From Pseudarthrobacter sp. fls2-241-R2A-127 (GTDB lineage: Bacteria; Actinomycetota; Actinomycetes; Actinomycetales; Micrococcaceae): a stretch of DNA of 64,000 nt. The position numbers were made by a program, and so were the translations under genes. Of the stretch, positions 42,897 to 54,433 are shown in pieces. Location of the stretch: the NCBI RefSeq assembly GCF_030209355.1, contig NZ_JARVSF010000006.1, forward strand, positions 155,233 to 219,232, given 5' to 3'. Below the pieces are notes generated by a model. The model was given only the letters and a program-made list of their open reading frames with translations. It made no database searches and was not told the DNA's origin. Every line of letters starts with the position of its first letter. The stretch's first letter is position 1.

Positions 42897-43783
42897 CCAC
42901 CACAACATCGCCGACGTCGAGGCGGCCCCAGGGCAGCGCCGCCGTTGTGCAGCGCCGCCGGTCAGGCGAGTTTCGCAAATCCATCGCTCCCACGGCGATG
43001 CTCTGGTCCATCGCCATCCTCACGCTTTTCCCCCTGCTGTGGTTCCTGCTGAGCTCGTTCAAGACCGGCGGTGACCTGTTCACCTACCCGCTCTCGCTCC
43101 TGCCGAGGGAATGGAGCCTCGATGGTTACGCACGCGCCCTGGAACGTGTCGACTTCGTCAGGTATTTCACCAACACCTTCGTCGTGGCAGCCCTGACCAC
43201 GGCCCTGACCGTCTTCTTTTGCGCTACTACCGGCTATGCCCTGGCAAAGTACAAAAGCCCTTGGCTGAGCGTCTTGGCGCTGTGCATCCTCTCCACCACC
43301 ATGCTTCCCGGCGAAGTCATCCTCAGCCCCATGTTCTCCGTCATCAAGAACCTTGGACTGTACAACTCCCTGGGCGGGATCGTCCTGCCGTCTATCCTTA
43401 CCCCCACCGGCGTCTTCATGTTCCGCCAGTTCTTCATCACCGTTCCGGACGAACTGCTGGACTCGGCAAGGATCGACGGCGCCAGGGAGCTGACTATTTT
43501 CTTCCGCATCATGCTACCCATTGCCAAGCCGATCGTGCTGACCCTGGCCATCATCTCGTTCCAGTGGCGCTGGAACGACTACATTTTTCCGCTCATCGTC
43601 CTGAACAACCCGAAGAATTTCACCCTGCAAATTGCCTTGCGCCAGCTGATCGGTGCCCAGAACATTGACTGGGCCATCCTGCTTGCGGCATCGGTACTGT
43701 CAATAATCCCGCTGGTGGTCATCTACCTGGTCTTCCAGAAATACATCACCGGCTCCGACGTCGACGCAGGACTCAAGGACTGA
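42890..43783 (+). CDS. ABC sugar permease (MalG/UgpE type)
   Basis: 297 residues with six helices. FFITVPDELLDSARIDGARELTIFFRIMLPIAKP is the EAA loop of the MalG class. AAGAGGAG precedes the ATG inside the end of the first permease gene. Its TGA overlaps the mannosidase ATG (TGATG). It forms the channel with the first permease. Confidence 0.92.
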   Translation: MVTTTTSPTSRRPQGSAAVVQRRRSGEFRKSIAPTAMLWSIAILTLFPLLWFLLSSFKTGGDLFTYPLSLLPREWSLDGYARALERVDFVRYFTNTFVVAALTTALTVFFCATTGYALAKYKSPWLSVLALCILSTTMLPGEVILSPMFSVIKNLGLYNSLGGIVLPSILTPTGVFMFRQFFITVPDELLDSARIDGARELTIFFRIMLPIAKPIVLTLAIISFQWRWNDYIFPLIVLNNPKNFTLQIALRQLIGAQNIDWAILLAASVLSIIPLVVIYLVFQKYITGSDVDAGLKD

Positions 43784-46700
43784 TGGCGCACCGCGACAAC
43801 GACAAGCTTGAGAGCCGGATCGACAGGTTCCTGCACGAGCGGCTGGCACCGGCCATAACGGCAACGTCTGCTCCCCTGCAGGCGGCCGCCTGGACCGCAC
43901 CTGGCGAGCCCGTCGACTTCGCCACCGCCACCGGATCCGGCAACACCTTCGCTCCAGTGCTGCCCGGAACAGCCTGGGGGCCGGCCTGGGCCACCACATG
44001 GTTCCGGGTTTGTGGCCATGCTCCCGCCCGCCGCCCCCCGGCAGAGGCGGGGCGCTACCGGTTTGAGCTCTCCCTGGACCTTGGCTTCAACGGAGCCAAG
44101 CCTGGGTTCCAGTGCGAGGGCCTGGTCCGGGATGAGCACGGCCACGTCATCAAGGGACTGGAGCCCCGAAACCATCAAGTCCCCCTGCAGTGCGAGCCGG
44201 GCAGCGCCTTCACCGTCTGGGTAGAGGGAGCTGCGAACCCCGACCTGACCGGGGGAAACGACTTCGGCAGCCCGAATGCCTTCGCGCCCACCCCGTTCGG
44301 GGACCCCTTGACTGTGCCGGCGGTCCCCTTGTATCGGCTCGGGGATTTCCTTGCCGTGGAGGTGGACACCGAGGTTGAATCGCTGTTCCTGGAGGCGACA
44401 GTCCTGTTCGGGCTGCTCCGCGAGCTTCCGCCCGGGACACCCCGGCGCCAATTGCTCCTCGGCGGGCTTCAGGACGCCATCAATGCCATGGATCCCGGCA
44501 ATGTTGCCGCGGGCGCAGTGGAGGCGAGGAAGATCCTGGCACCGCTGCTGGCGGCTCCCGCCGAACACTCCGCCCACCGCATCTTTGCCACCGGCCATGC
44601 CCACATCGATTCGGCATGGCTGTGGCCAACCCGGGAAACAGTTCGAAAGTGCGCCAGGACTTTCTCCAATGTCCTTGACCTCATGGACCGTGATCCGGAG
44701 CTGACGTTCACCTGCTCCTCGGCTCAGCAGTTCGCCTGGATGAAGCAGTACCATCCGGGGATCTTTGCCCGCATCGCCGAGCGCGTCGCGGAAGGGAGGT
44801 TTGTTCCGGTCGGCAACATGTGGGTCGAATCGGACGTCAACATGCCGTCCGGCGAGTCCTTGGTGCGGCAGTTCCAGCAGGGTGCGCGGTTCTTTGACAC
44901 GGAGTTTGGCGCAATCAGCGACGTCGGCTGGCTCCCCGATTCTTTCGGCTACTCGGCTGCCCTCCCCCAGTTGCTGCGGAAATCGGGACTGCGCTGGTTC
45001 TTTACACAGAAGATGTGCTGGAACGAGACGAACTCGATGCCCCATCATTCCTTCCTGTGGGAGGGACTCGATGGGTCACGGATCTTCACTCACTTTCCGC
45101 CCACCAATACCTACAGCGGCGACATGCGTCCAACAGAACTGGCGCGCAGCGTCAGGAACTTCAAGGACCACGGGGACGCCAGCATGTCTCTGATGCCCTT
45201 CGGCTACGGTGACGGCGGGGGCGGGCCCACCCGCGAAATGATGCAACTCGGCCGGCTCCAGGAAAACCTTGAGGGGTCCCCACGGGTGCGATTCTCGTCC
45301 GCACACGACTTCTTCGCGGAGGCGGAGCAGGATTACCGCAATCCACCGATCTGGTCCGGAGAGATGTACCTCGAGTTCCACCGCGGGATCTACACCTCGC
45401 AGGCCCGAACCAAGAGTGGCAACCGCAGGAACGAGCGGCTGCTGGTCGAAGCGGAATACTGGGCCGCTGTGGCATGCATCCGCCATGGGCTGGCCTTCCC
45501 GTACGAGCGCTTCGACCGCCTCTGGCAGCAAGTCCTGCTTCTGCAGTTCCACGACATCCTTCCCGGGAGCGCCATCGCCTGGGTCCACCGCGAAGCGGAG
45601 GCCACCCACGCGGCGGTAAGCGAAGAACTGGACCAGGTCATAACGCAGTCCCTGGCCGCCATCGCCGGAGAGGGCCGGGAAGAATTCGTCTTCAATGCCT
45701 CCCCGGCAACGGCCGACGGCGTTCCCTCCAGGAGCGGGGCCCCCGCCGCCGTGCGCAAGCAGCAGCTGCTTGCCCGTGGACCGGAAGGGAACTTCATCCT
45801 CCGTAACGGCCTTGTTGAATTGACCGTGACCCCCGAAGGCCACATCAGCAGCCTCATCGACCTGGGCACTGGGCGAGACGTGATTCCCCGCGGCAGGCTG
45901 GCAAACATGCTGCAACTCCACCGGGACACTCCCAACCAATGGGATGCCTGGGACATCGATCTCTCCTACCGGGACACTGTGGTCGAAGTGTTCGACGGTT
46001 CCGCCGAGCCTGGCTCCGATGGCAAGGAGATCTTAGTCCGCCGCGAGTTCGGCAACAGTACAGTGCAGCAGCGCATTGGGCTCAGCGGCACGGAACCCGC
46101 AGTCCGGATCCAGACCTCCGTTGACTGGCACGAGAAGCAGAAGCTGCTCAAGCTGGCATTTCCGCTGGACGTCCACGCGGGCTTCTCCTCCTCGGAGACA
46201 CAGTTTGGCCACGTGCAGCGCCCGGTCCACAACAACACGAGCTGGGAGCACGCCAAGTACGAGTTCTGTGCCCACCGCTGGCTGCACGTGGGCGAACCGG
46301 ACTTCGGCGTAGCGGTGGCCAGCGACGCGGTTTACGGCTACGACGTCGAACGCGACATCCACGACGGAAGAGTCTCCACCACGGTGCGGCAATCGCTGCT
46401 CAGGGCTCCCACCTTCCCGGATCCCGAAGCGGACCAGGGCCACCACGACTTCCTCACCACCATTACCGTGGCCCCGGGCATTGGCGATGCCATCCGCGCA
46501 GGATATGCCGCCAACACCCATCGCCGCCCGGTGCGCGGTTCCAGGGGGGCCTCCGCTTTGGTGTCCGTTGACAATCCCGCCATTGTGGCAGAGACCGTTA
46601 CCCTCGCCTCCGACCGAAGCGGAGACCTGGTGGTCCGGCTCTACGAAAGCCAGGGCCGCCGGGCGAAAGCTGCCCTGGCGGTATCGGCGGACATTGCCGG

Positions 46701-46848
46701 CGTCACTGAGGTGGACCTCCTGGACCGTCCGGCCTCCGGCGGCGGCGTCGTCCTGTCAGCTGAAGGATCAGTCATCCGCGTGGAGTTGCGTCCTTTCGAA
46801 GTCGCCTCGCTGAGGTTCAAGCTCACATCCACGGAGGAAAGCCAATGA
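43783..46848 (+). CDS. Alpha-mannosidase, GH38
   Basis: 1021 residues. The N-terminal 250 form a beta-rich domain. The catalytic domain begins at FATGHAHIDSAWLWPTRETVRKCARTF (zinc-binding His and Asp, about residue 273 on) and contains GWLPDSFGYSAALPQLL with the nucleophile Asp386, then FTQKMCWNETNSMPHHSFLWEGLDGS. A helical bundle and large beta-sandwich follow (KLLKLAFPLDVHAGFSSSETQFGHVQRPVH). There is no signal peptide, so it trims imported alpha-mannosyl glycans in the cytosol and retains configuration. Start and stop both overlap neighbours, showing tight coupling in the operon. Confidence 0.93.
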   Translation: MAHRDNDKLESRIDRFLHERLAPAITATSAPLQAAAWTAPGEPVDFATATGSGNTFAPVLPGTAWGPAWATTWFRVCGHAPARRPPAEAGRYRFELSLDLGFNGAKPGFQCEGLVRDEHGHVIKGLEPRNHQVPLQCEPGSAFTVWVEGAANPDLTGGNDFGSPNAFAPTPFGDPLTVPAVPLYRLGDFLAVEVDTEVESLFLEATVLFGLLRELPPGTPRRQLLLGGLQDAINAMDPGNVAAGAVEARKILAPLLAAPAEHSAHRIFATGHAHIDSAWLWPTRETVRKCARTFSNVLDLMDRDPELTFTCSSAQQFAWMKQYHPGIFARIAERVAEGRFVPVGNMWVESDVNMPSGESLVRQFQQGARFFDTEFGAISDVGWLPDSFGYSAALPQLLRKSGLRWFFTQKMCWNETNSMPHHSFLWEGLDGSRIFTHFPPTNTYSGDMRPTELARSVRNFKDHGDASMSLMPFGYGDGGGGPTREMMQLGRLQENLEGSPRVRFSSAHDFFAEAEQDYRNPPIWSGEMYLEFHRGIYTSQARTKSGNRRNERLLVEAEYWAAVACIRHGLAFPYERFDRLWQQVLLLQFHDILPGSAIAWVHREAEATHAAVSEELDQVITQSLAAIAGEGREEFVFNASPATADGVPSRSGAPAAVRKQQLLARGPEGNFILRNGLVELTVTPEGHISSLIDLGTGRDVIPRGRLANMLQLHRDTPNQWDAWDIDLSYRDTVVEVFDGSAEPGSDGKEILVRREFGNSTVQQRIGLSGTEPAVRIQTSVDWHEKQKLLKLAFPLDVHAGFSSSETQFGHVQRPVHNNTSWEHAKYEFCAHRWLHVGEPDFGVAVASDAVYGYDVERDIHDGRVSTTVRQSLLRAPTFPDPEADQGHHDFLTTITVAPGIGDAIRAGYAANTHRRPVRGSRGASALVSVDNPAIVAETVTLASDRSGDLVVRLYESQGRRAKAALAVSADIAGVTEVDLLDRPASGGGVVLSAEGSVIRVELRPFEVASLRFKLTSTEESQ

Positions 46849-48569
46849 CTCACGCCGCCCACGGTGCGTACGCAGCGCGCCTCACCGAGGATGCCCGTGC
46901 TTCCGAGGCCAACTTCATCGGCCGCGCCGCTGCCCTGGACGGGTTGGGCCCACGTCCCACCATGCGGGCCATCACTTCGCTGGTTGCCATGGCCATCGCC
47001 GATGAGGCCGGAACACCGGGTTTGCCAGCGGAACAGGCGGCAGCCCGGCGCCGTGCAGCAGATGCCTACGCGCATCATCTCGCCGGCCAGCAAGACGGGA
47101 ACGGACTTTTTTCCAGCAGCGGAAATCTCGCCTCCCCGCCGGATACCTCGTTCACCATCAACGATCTCTGCCATTGCCTGGAACTCCTCCAGATGTACCG
47201 CCCGTCCGGCTTCGACACCACCGAGTCAATACTGCGTCGCATCGCCCGCAAGGCCGCGCCGTCCCTGGTTTCGGGGGGCGTCCATACACCAAACCACCGC
47301 TGGGAGCTGGCGAGCGCCCTGGCCGCCTTGGCCAAGCATGCCCTCGACGGCCCGGAAGACTCTCCCATGGCGCAGGCATTGATCCGGCGCGCCGGGCAGT
47401 GGCTGAGCGAGGGCGTCGATATCGATGCCGATGGACAGTATTCGGAGCGCAGCGGGATCTACGCCGCTGAGGTAACCAATCCAAGCCTCATGGCCCTGGC
47501 CCGCGATCTCGGCCGGCCGGAACTCCTGGATTTTGTGCGCCGGAACCTGCATGCCCTGGCCGGGCTGGTGGAAGCCGACGGGGAAATCGAGAACGTGCAC
47601 TCCCGCAGGCAGGACCAGAAGATTCCTTACGACGTCGAAAACCTGCTGACCCCGTACCGGGCACTCGCCATCCTCGATGGCAACGCCGAATTTTCGCGGC
47701 TGGCGGCCGAGATCGAGGGCAGGGACCTCCAGGAACCGGAACGCCACCTGGCCGAGCTCCTCCGCACTCCGGAGATTGGCGCGGAGCTGAACAACCCGGA
47801 GCCACGCCCGGCGGACGCCGTCCGCTATTATCCGGAGAGCCGCTTGCTGCGCATAACCCGGGGGGAACTCTCCGCCACGTTGTTCGCCGGCAGCGACTTT
47901 GCCGCAACAAACAGGATTGGATCGGGGCTCGCCAATTCCGCCACGTTGCTCCGCGCCCGCATTCCCGGCCTGGTCCTTCGATCCCTCAGGATCTCCCCGG
48001 CGTTCTTTTCCATGGGCAGCCTCCGCCCCCAGGACATCCGGCCTACCGGGTCTGGAGCCGTGCTGACGGAACACCGCACCTCCGGGTACTACGGCCATCT
48101 CGGCAGCGGAGTGCCACCCACCACGGCCGTTCCCGACGCGGAGGGCCGGTTCTTCGCCATCATGGCTTTTGACCAGCGCGAGCGAGTCCCGGTGACTCTG
48201 ACCAGCACGGTGGCCGTCGATGTCAGCAACTCGCGGATTACCATCGATGCGGCTTTCGAGGGCCCCGTGGTGCCGTACACCCTGGAATTGGTGTGTGATG
48301 GCGTCCCCGAGGTCAGCGGCGCGGAAGCCGTTCCCGAAGGGTGGTGGCTGCGGGGTGGGAAAGCCTCGATCGCTTCAGCGGACGCGGGACTGCAGATCAC
48401 GGTGGACCCCGTCCAAGACACCGCATCACCGCCCGTATTCGATGATGGCGAGATGTTCACTTACATGGGCGGAAACGACTCGATACCCGGAACGCGGCTG
48501 CTGATCAGCGGTTCGACGGGAACTCCCCAGCGTCTGGTCCTGGACTTCAAGCCCAGCCGCACACCCTAA
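46845..48569 (+). CDS. Uncharacterised toroid plus beta-sandwich protein in the mannosidase operon
   Basis: 574 residues; I do not recognise a named family. Residues about 30-330 are helical with repeated paired helices, as in an (alpha/alpha) toroid; about 340-574 are beta-rich (YYPESRLLRITRGELSATLFAGSDF, FAIMAFDQRERVPVTLTSTVAVDVS). Candidate active-site clusters are VHTPNHRWE (147-154), QYSERSGIY (198-206) and VHSRRQD (251-257). This layout recalls heparinase II/III-type and other polysaccharide lyases or hydrolases. No signal peptide. Its ATG overlaps the mannosidase stop (ATGA), so it is made with it and likely acts on the same glycan. Confidence 0.6.
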   Translation: MTHAAHGAYAARLTEDARASEANFIGRAAALDGLGPRPTMRAITSLVAMAIADEAGTPGLPAEQAAARRRAADAYAHHLAGQQDGNGLFSSSGNLASPPDTSFTINDLCHCLELLQMYRPSGFDTTESILRRIARKAAPSLVSGGVHTPNHRWELASALAALAKHALDGPEDSPMAQALIRRAGQWLSEGVDIDADGQYSERSGIYAAEVTNPSLMALARDLGRPELLDFVRRNLHALAGLVEADGEIENVHSRRQDQKIPYDVENLLTPYRALAILDGNAEFSRLAAEIEGRDLQEPERHLAELLRTPEIGAELNNPEPRPADAVRYYPESRLLRITRGELSATLFAGSDFAATNRIGSGLANSATLLRARIPGLVLRSLRISPAFFSMGSLRPQDIRPTGSGAVLTEHRTSGYYGHLGSGVPPTTAVPDAEGRFFAIMAFDQRERVPVTLTSTVAVDVSNSRITIDAAFEGPVVPYTLELVCDGVPEVSGAEAVPEGWWLRGGKASIASADAGLQITVDPVQDTASPPVFDDGEMFTYMGGNDSIPGTRLLISGSTGTPQRLVLDFKPSRTP

Positions 48570-49408
48570 GCAGCCACCGGAAGCACCATGAGATACCCGG
48601 CAGGCAATCCGCTGCTCCACCGCCGCGGCTCGCGGATCACGAACTGGGTGGCCAACTGCTCCGGAGTCAGCAATGCGTTCGGAGCAGGGGACGGCCCCCA
48701 CTGCTGGCTCCCATAGGGATACAGGGGATCCAGGACGTGGATGCCGGTCACGGAGAAGTCGGCGAACTGCCGGGGATCGCCGAGGGACTCGAAGCCGCTC
48801 ATCACCCACGCGTGACGGCCGCTCCACATGACCAGGCCCACCGGCCGCCCTGTTTCGGCGATGGCGCGGGACGCCGTGCGGAGCGCCTCGCCATAGTCGG
48901 GGATGCTGGCCACCCGGTAAGGCCCCATCCCCGATTCGGTGAGCACCTGCGCCCAGCCGAAAGGATTGGCGCCATTGAAGGAGTCGGACGAGCGGGCACG
49001 GGCCATCTCCCAGAGGTTGCTTTGCTGCGCCCTGTCAGCCCAGGTCCCTCCCCCCGTGCTGTCCAGGAGGTTGTGCGCCATCTGGATGCTCGCAGCCACG
49101 CACCAGTCGAAGGTGTACTGGGGGACGAAATCACCTTCCCGGTAGAGGTTGAGGGCGAACGGCTGTGGCGACGGGGCGGGAGCCGGCAGAGGTGCAGCCG
49201 CGGGCGGCGCTGCGGTGGTAAGCACCGGCGCGGGAGTCACGCTGCCGTCGGGCGCTGCAACCGGGCCGGCAGACACCGTTCCCGGTTGCGCAGCCGGTGA
49301 CGCAGGTGCAGTAGCAACCTCCGGGAGGCCGGCCGTTGGCGTGCAGGCCGAGAGGAATCCGGCCAAGGCAACCACGCAGGCCAGAAGACGCAAACGGGCA
49401 CCGGTCAT
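48566..49408 (-). CDS. C39-like cysteine peptidase-fold lipoprotein
   Basis: 280 residues. A lipoprotein signal (LAGFLSAC, Cys22) is followed by a Pro/Ala-rich linker to residue 85 and a papain/C39-like domain. QYTFDWCVAASIQMAHNLL holds Cys103, GRHAWVMSGFES His199 and HVLDPLYPYG Asp227, in the order of a catalytic triad. It would act at the outer face of the membrane; a peptidase or transglutaminase-like activity is possible but unproven. The 3' end overlaps the convergent operon by 4 bases. ATG at 49408. Confidence 0.7.
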   Translation of the reverse strand: MTGARLRLLACVVALAGFLSACTPTAGLPEVATAPASPAAQPGTVSAGPVAAPDGSVTPAPVLTTAAPPAAAPLPAPAPSPQPFALNLYREGDFVPQYTFDWCVAASIQMAHNLLDSTGGGTWADRAQQSNLWEMARARSSDSFNGANPFGWAQVLTESGMGPYRVASIPDYGEALRTASRAIAETGRPVGLVMWSGRHAWVMSGFESLGDPRQFADFSVTGIHVLDPLYPYGSQQWGPSPAPNALLTPEQLATQFVIREPRRWSSGLPAGYLMVLPVAA

Positions 49409-49474
49409 GATCGTGTGACTCCATTCCGTTGGAGCAGGCTTGCCTCCTACCAGTGTCCTGCCCTGCGGCGCCCC

Positions 49475-49504
49475 TTGACTAGCCCACCCTGGAATCCCTA
49501 CACT
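49475..49504 (+). promoter_or_regulatory. Promoter of the glyoxylate/allantoin operon
   Basis: TTGACT (49475-49480) and TACACT (49499-49504) are separated by 18 bases, 98 bases before the hyi start. The repressor-like boxes begin at the next base, so they would cover the transcription start. Confidence 0.6.
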
Positions 49505-49540
49505 TTTCATAAAGCAGAATCTAAATTCCACAAAGCGGAA
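49505..49540 (+). promoter_or_regulatory. Paired IclR-like boxes in the glyoxylate operon promoter
   Basis: TTTCATAAAGCAGAA (49505-49519) and TTCCACAAAGCGGAA (49526-49540) are copies 21 bases apart, right after the -10 element. Related boxes occur at 21697-21732, 33253-33267 and 63010-63024. AllR/IclR-family proteins bind palindromes of this kind; the regulator gene itself is not in the window. Confidence 0.65.
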
Positions 49541-49601
49541 ACGGTAAGGAAACCGGAAGCGCGGGAAGATAGATCAAAGCCCCTCCTCGGAAGGACCTAC
49601 G

Positions 49602-50402
49602 ATGACGTACACAGTGAACTGCTCCATCCTCCTCACGGAGCTGCCCCTGCTCGAGCGCCCCGCCGCCGCCAAGGCAGCCGGCTTCGACGCCGTCGAGTTC
49701 TGGTGGCCCTTCGAAACCTCCGTCCCGGCGGACAGCGAAATCACCAGGTTCGAGAACGCCATCACGGATGCCGGCGTCCAGCTCACCGGCCTGAACTTCA
49801 ACGCCGGCAACATGCCCGGCGGCGACCGCGGGCTGGTCTCCTGGAAGGGACGCTGCTCCGAGTTCAAGGACAACATCGACGTCGTTGCCGGCATCGGCGA
49901 GCGACTGGGCTGCAAGGCCTTCAACGCCCTCTACGGCAACCGCCAGGATGACTTCACCCCTGAAGAGCAGGACGAACTCGCCGTCAAGAACCTGGCGGCG
50001 GCAGCCCAGGGGGTCGCCCGCATCGGCGGCACCGTCCTCCTGGAGCCCGTCAGCGGCGCACCGAAGTACCCGCTCCTCACCGCCGACGACGCACTCAAGG
50101 TCATCGCCCGCGTCAAGGAGGAAACCGGCGTCGAGAACGTCAAGCTCCTCGCCGATTTCTACCACCTGGCCGTCAACGGCGACGACGTCGAGTCCGTCAT
50201 CGAAAACCATGCCAAGGACTTCGGCCACATCCAGATCGCCGACAACCCCGGCCGCGGCGCCCCCGGCACCGGGACCCTCCCCCTCGGCGAATGGATCGCC
50301 CGCAGCCGCGAACTCGGATACCAGGGCTACATCGGCCTCGAGTACAAGGAACCGCAGGAAACCGCCTTCAGCTGGGCCATCCGCGAACACGCCGCACGCT
50401 GA
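49602..50402 (+). CDS. hyi: Hydroxypyruvate isomerase
   Basis: 266 residues, xylose-isomerase-like TIM barrel. FDAVEFWWPFE, LTGLNFNAGNMPGGDRGLVSW, FNALYGNR, VLLEPVS, LLADFYHLAVNGDD and GHIQIADNPGRGAPGTGTLP are the Hyi/Gip motifs, with the metal-binding Glu, Asp, His and Glu (GLEYKEP). It interconverts hydroxypyruvate and tartronate semialdehyde. First gene of the glyoxylate operon; AAGGACCTACG precedes the ATG. Confidence 0.92.
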   Translation: MTYTVNCSILLTELPLLERPAAAKAAGFDAVEFWWPFETSVPADSEITRFENAITDAGVQLTGLNFNAGNMPGGDRGLVSWKGRCSEFKDNIDVVAGIGERLGCKAFNALYGNRQDDFTPEEQDELAVKNLAAAAQGVARIGGTVLLEPVSGAPKYPLLTADDALKVIARVKEETGVENVKLLADFYHLAVNGDDVESVIENHAKDFGHIQIADNPGRGAPGTGTLPLGEWIARSRELGYQGYIGLEYKEPQETAFSWAIREHAAR

Positions 50403-50452
50403 CCACTGCCGCACACCGGCCAGACCATAAAGACTTCAGAAAGAGAACCATC

Positions 50453-51331
50453 ATGAGCAACGTTGCAGTCATCGGACTCGGAATCATGGGCCTGCCCATG
50501 GCCATCAACCTGGTCAAGGCCGGCCACACCGTCACCGGCTTCAACCGCAGCCAGGACAAGATCGACAAACTCGTCTCCGAAGGCGGCACGGGCGCCTCGA
50601 GCATCGCCGACGCCGTGAAGGATGCCGACGTCGTCATCACCATGGTGCCTGACTCCCCCGACGTAGAGGGCGTCGTCAGCGGCAAGGACGGTGTCTTCGC
50701 CAACGCGAAGAAGGGCGCCCTGTGGATCGATGCCTCCAGCATCCGCCCGGACGTCGCGGTCCGCCTCTCCGCCGAAGCCAAGGAAGCGGGCATCCGCCCC
50801 CTCGACGCCCCGGTCTCCGGCGGCGAGCAGGGCGCCATCGACGCCGTCCTCTCCATCATGGTGGGCGGCGACAAGGCCGATTTCGACGACGCCCAGGACG
50901 TCCTGAACGCAGTGGGCAAGACCATCGTCCACGTGGGCCCCTCCGGCTCCGGCCAGACCGTCAAGGCAGCCAACCAGCTGATAGTCGCCGTCAACATTGA
51001 GGTCCTCGGCGAGGCCATCGCCTTCCTCGAGGCCTACGGCGTGGACACTGACGCCGCGCTCAAGGTCCTCGGCGGCGGCCTGGCCGGCTCCAAGGTCCTG
51101 GACCAGAAGGGCCAGAAGATGCTGGACCGCAACTTCGACCCCGGCTTCCGCCTGGCCCTGCACCACAAGGACCTGGGCATCGTTACCTCCGCCGCCCGCG
51201 AAGCCAACGTCGCCATCCCGCTCGGCGCCGTCGTCGCCCAGCTCGTCGCCGCCACCGTCAACCAGGGCGACGGCGCACTGGACCACTCCGGACTCTTCAA
51301 GCAGGTCCTGCAGCTCAGCGGCCGGAAGTAA
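50453..51331 (+). CDS. glxR: 2-hydroxy-3-oxopropionate (tartronate semialdehyde) reductase
   Basis: 292 residues, beta-hydroxyacid dehydrogenase family. [30 protein letters not shown] is the NAD(P) fold, [17 protein letters not shown] the substrate site, [21 protein letters not shown] contains the catalytic Lys, and HKDLGIV closes the family pattern. It reduces the product of Gcl to D-glycerate. AAAGAGAACC precedes the ATG at 50453. Confidence 0.93.
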   Translation: MSNVAVIGLGIMGLPMAINLVKAGHTVTGFNRSQDKIDKLVSEGGTGASSIADAVKDADVVITMVPDSPDVEGVVSGKDGVFANAKKGALWIDASSIRPDVAVRLSAEAKEAGIRPLDAPVSGGEQGAIDAVLSIMVGGDKADFDDAQDVLNAVGKTIVHVGPSGSGQTVKAANQLIVAVNIEVLGEAIAFLEAYGVDTDAALKVLGGGLAGSKVLDQKGQKMLDRNFDPGFRLALHHKDLGIVTSAAREANVAIPLGAVVAQLVAATVNQGDGALDHSGLFKQVLQLSGRK

Positions 51332-51363
51332 GGCCAGGCGCACGGCGCCTAAGAAACACAGCA

Positions 51364-51402
51364 GGGGACCCCGCCGTCGTACCTCAACGACGGCGGTTCC
51401 CC
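51364..51402 (+). terminator. Hairpin between glxR and gcl
   Basis: GGGGACCCCGCCGTCG (51364-51379) pairs with 51388-51402 apart from one bulged base and a G-U pair, with an 8-base loop. It lies in the 115-base gap between glxR and gcl and has no U tract. It may tune expression of the two halves of the operon or protect the upstream mRNA. Confidence 0.5.
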
Positions 51403-51446
51403 CACCACACCCAAAAACAGACTTTCAAGCTTTCAAGGAGCACCCC

Positions 51447-53237
<1,791 letters not shown>

Positions 53238-53239
53238 CC

Positions 53240-54433
53240 ATGCGCATCGTGATCGCTCCGGACAAATTCAAGGGATCGCTGTCCGCCCCGGAGGTGTGCA
53301 GCCACCTGGACAAGGGCCTGCAGCGCGGGGCCGGGGGCAACCTTGAGGTGGTCCGGATTCCGGTGGCCGACGGCGGCGAGGGCACCCTCGACGCCGCCGT
53401 CGGCTCCGGTTTCACCCGCCGCACGGCAACGGTCACCGGGCCCACCGGGCAGCCGGTGGAAGCGGACTTCGCGGTCCGCGGGCACGAGGCGGTCATCGAA
53501 ATGGCCACCGCGTCCGGGCTCGCCTTGGTCCCGAATGTCCGGAAGGGCGGCCGTCCGGTGTCCGCGGACGCCTCCGCCGCCACCAGCATTGGCACCGGCC
53601 AGCTCATCCGGGCAGCCCTCGACGCCGGCTGCCGGCGGATCGTGCTGGGCGTTGGTGGCAGCGCGAATACCGACGGCGGTGCGGGGCTCCTGCAGGGGCT
53701 CGGCGCCAGGTTCCTCGACAGCCGCAACAACGAACTTCCCCCGGGCGGGGCTGCGCTGGCAAACCTGCACAGCATCGACTTCACCGATTTCGAGCCCCGC
53801 CTGGTGGACACCCGCTTTGTGCTGGCGTCCGACGTGGACAACCCGCTGCTGGGCGCGCAGGGCGCCGCAGCCGTGTTCGGTCCGCAAAAGGGCGCCACAC
53901 AACAAGACGTCGGCATGCTCGACGCCGCCCTGGCCAGGTTTGTCGAAGTCCTGGCCAGGGAAATCGGATTCCGCGCCGTCAAGGCTGCCGAGGCTCCCGG
54001 AGCCGGGGCAGCCGGCGGCGTGGGCTACGCCGCCATTGCCGTGCTGGCCGCAACACGCCGGCCGGGCATCGACGTCGTCCTCGAATTCACGGGGCTGGCG
54101 GACCGCCTGGCCGGCGCCGACCTGGTGATCACGGGCGAGGGCAGCCTGGACGAACAAAGCCTGCTGGGCAAGACTCCCATGGGCGTCGCCCGGGCAGCCG
54201 CGGCCCAGGGTGTCCCGGTCGTCGCTGTCTGCGGACGGACCACCCTTGGTCCGGAGCGGGCGGCCGCCGCCGGATTCGAAGACATTTATGCTTTGACGGC
54301 GCTCGAATCAGATGTAAACAGGTGCATAGCAGAGGCAGGGCCGCTGCTCGAGCAGCTGGGCACCCAAATCAGTGCGGGACTGGCGGCCAACAGGCCTGCC
54401 GCCGCAAGTACCAAGGAGGACCTCCGTGTCTGA
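53240..54433 (+). CDS. glxK: Glycerate kinase (GlxK/GarK family)
   Basis: 397 residues: [23 protein letters not shown] at the start, [35 protein letters not shown] and [25 protein letters not shown] are the glycerate kinase family 1 signatures. It phosphorylates D-glycerate, normally at C2 in this family, to feed glycolysis. It follows gcl directly and overlaps allB by 8 bases. The 2-phospho regiochemistry is from the family, not visible here. Confidence 0.92.
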   Translation: MRIVIAPDKFKGSLSAPEVCSHLDKGLQRGAGGNLEVVRIPVADGGEGTLDAAVGSGFTRRTATVTGPTGQPVEADFAVRGHEAVIEMATASGLALVPNVRKGGRPVSADASAATSIGTGQLIRAALDAGCRRIVLGVGGSANTDGGAGLLQGLGARFLDSRNNELPPGGAALANLHSIDFTDFEPRLVDTRFVLASDVDNPLLGAQGAAAVFGPQKGATQQDVGMLDAALARFVEVLAREIGFRAVKAAEAPGAGAAGGVGYAAIAVLAATRRPGIDVVLEFTGLADRLAGADLVITGEGSLDEQSLLGKTPMGVARAAAAQGVPVVAVCGRTTLGPERAAAAGFEDIYALTALESDVNRCIAEAGPLLEQLGTQISAGLAANRPAAASTKEDLRV

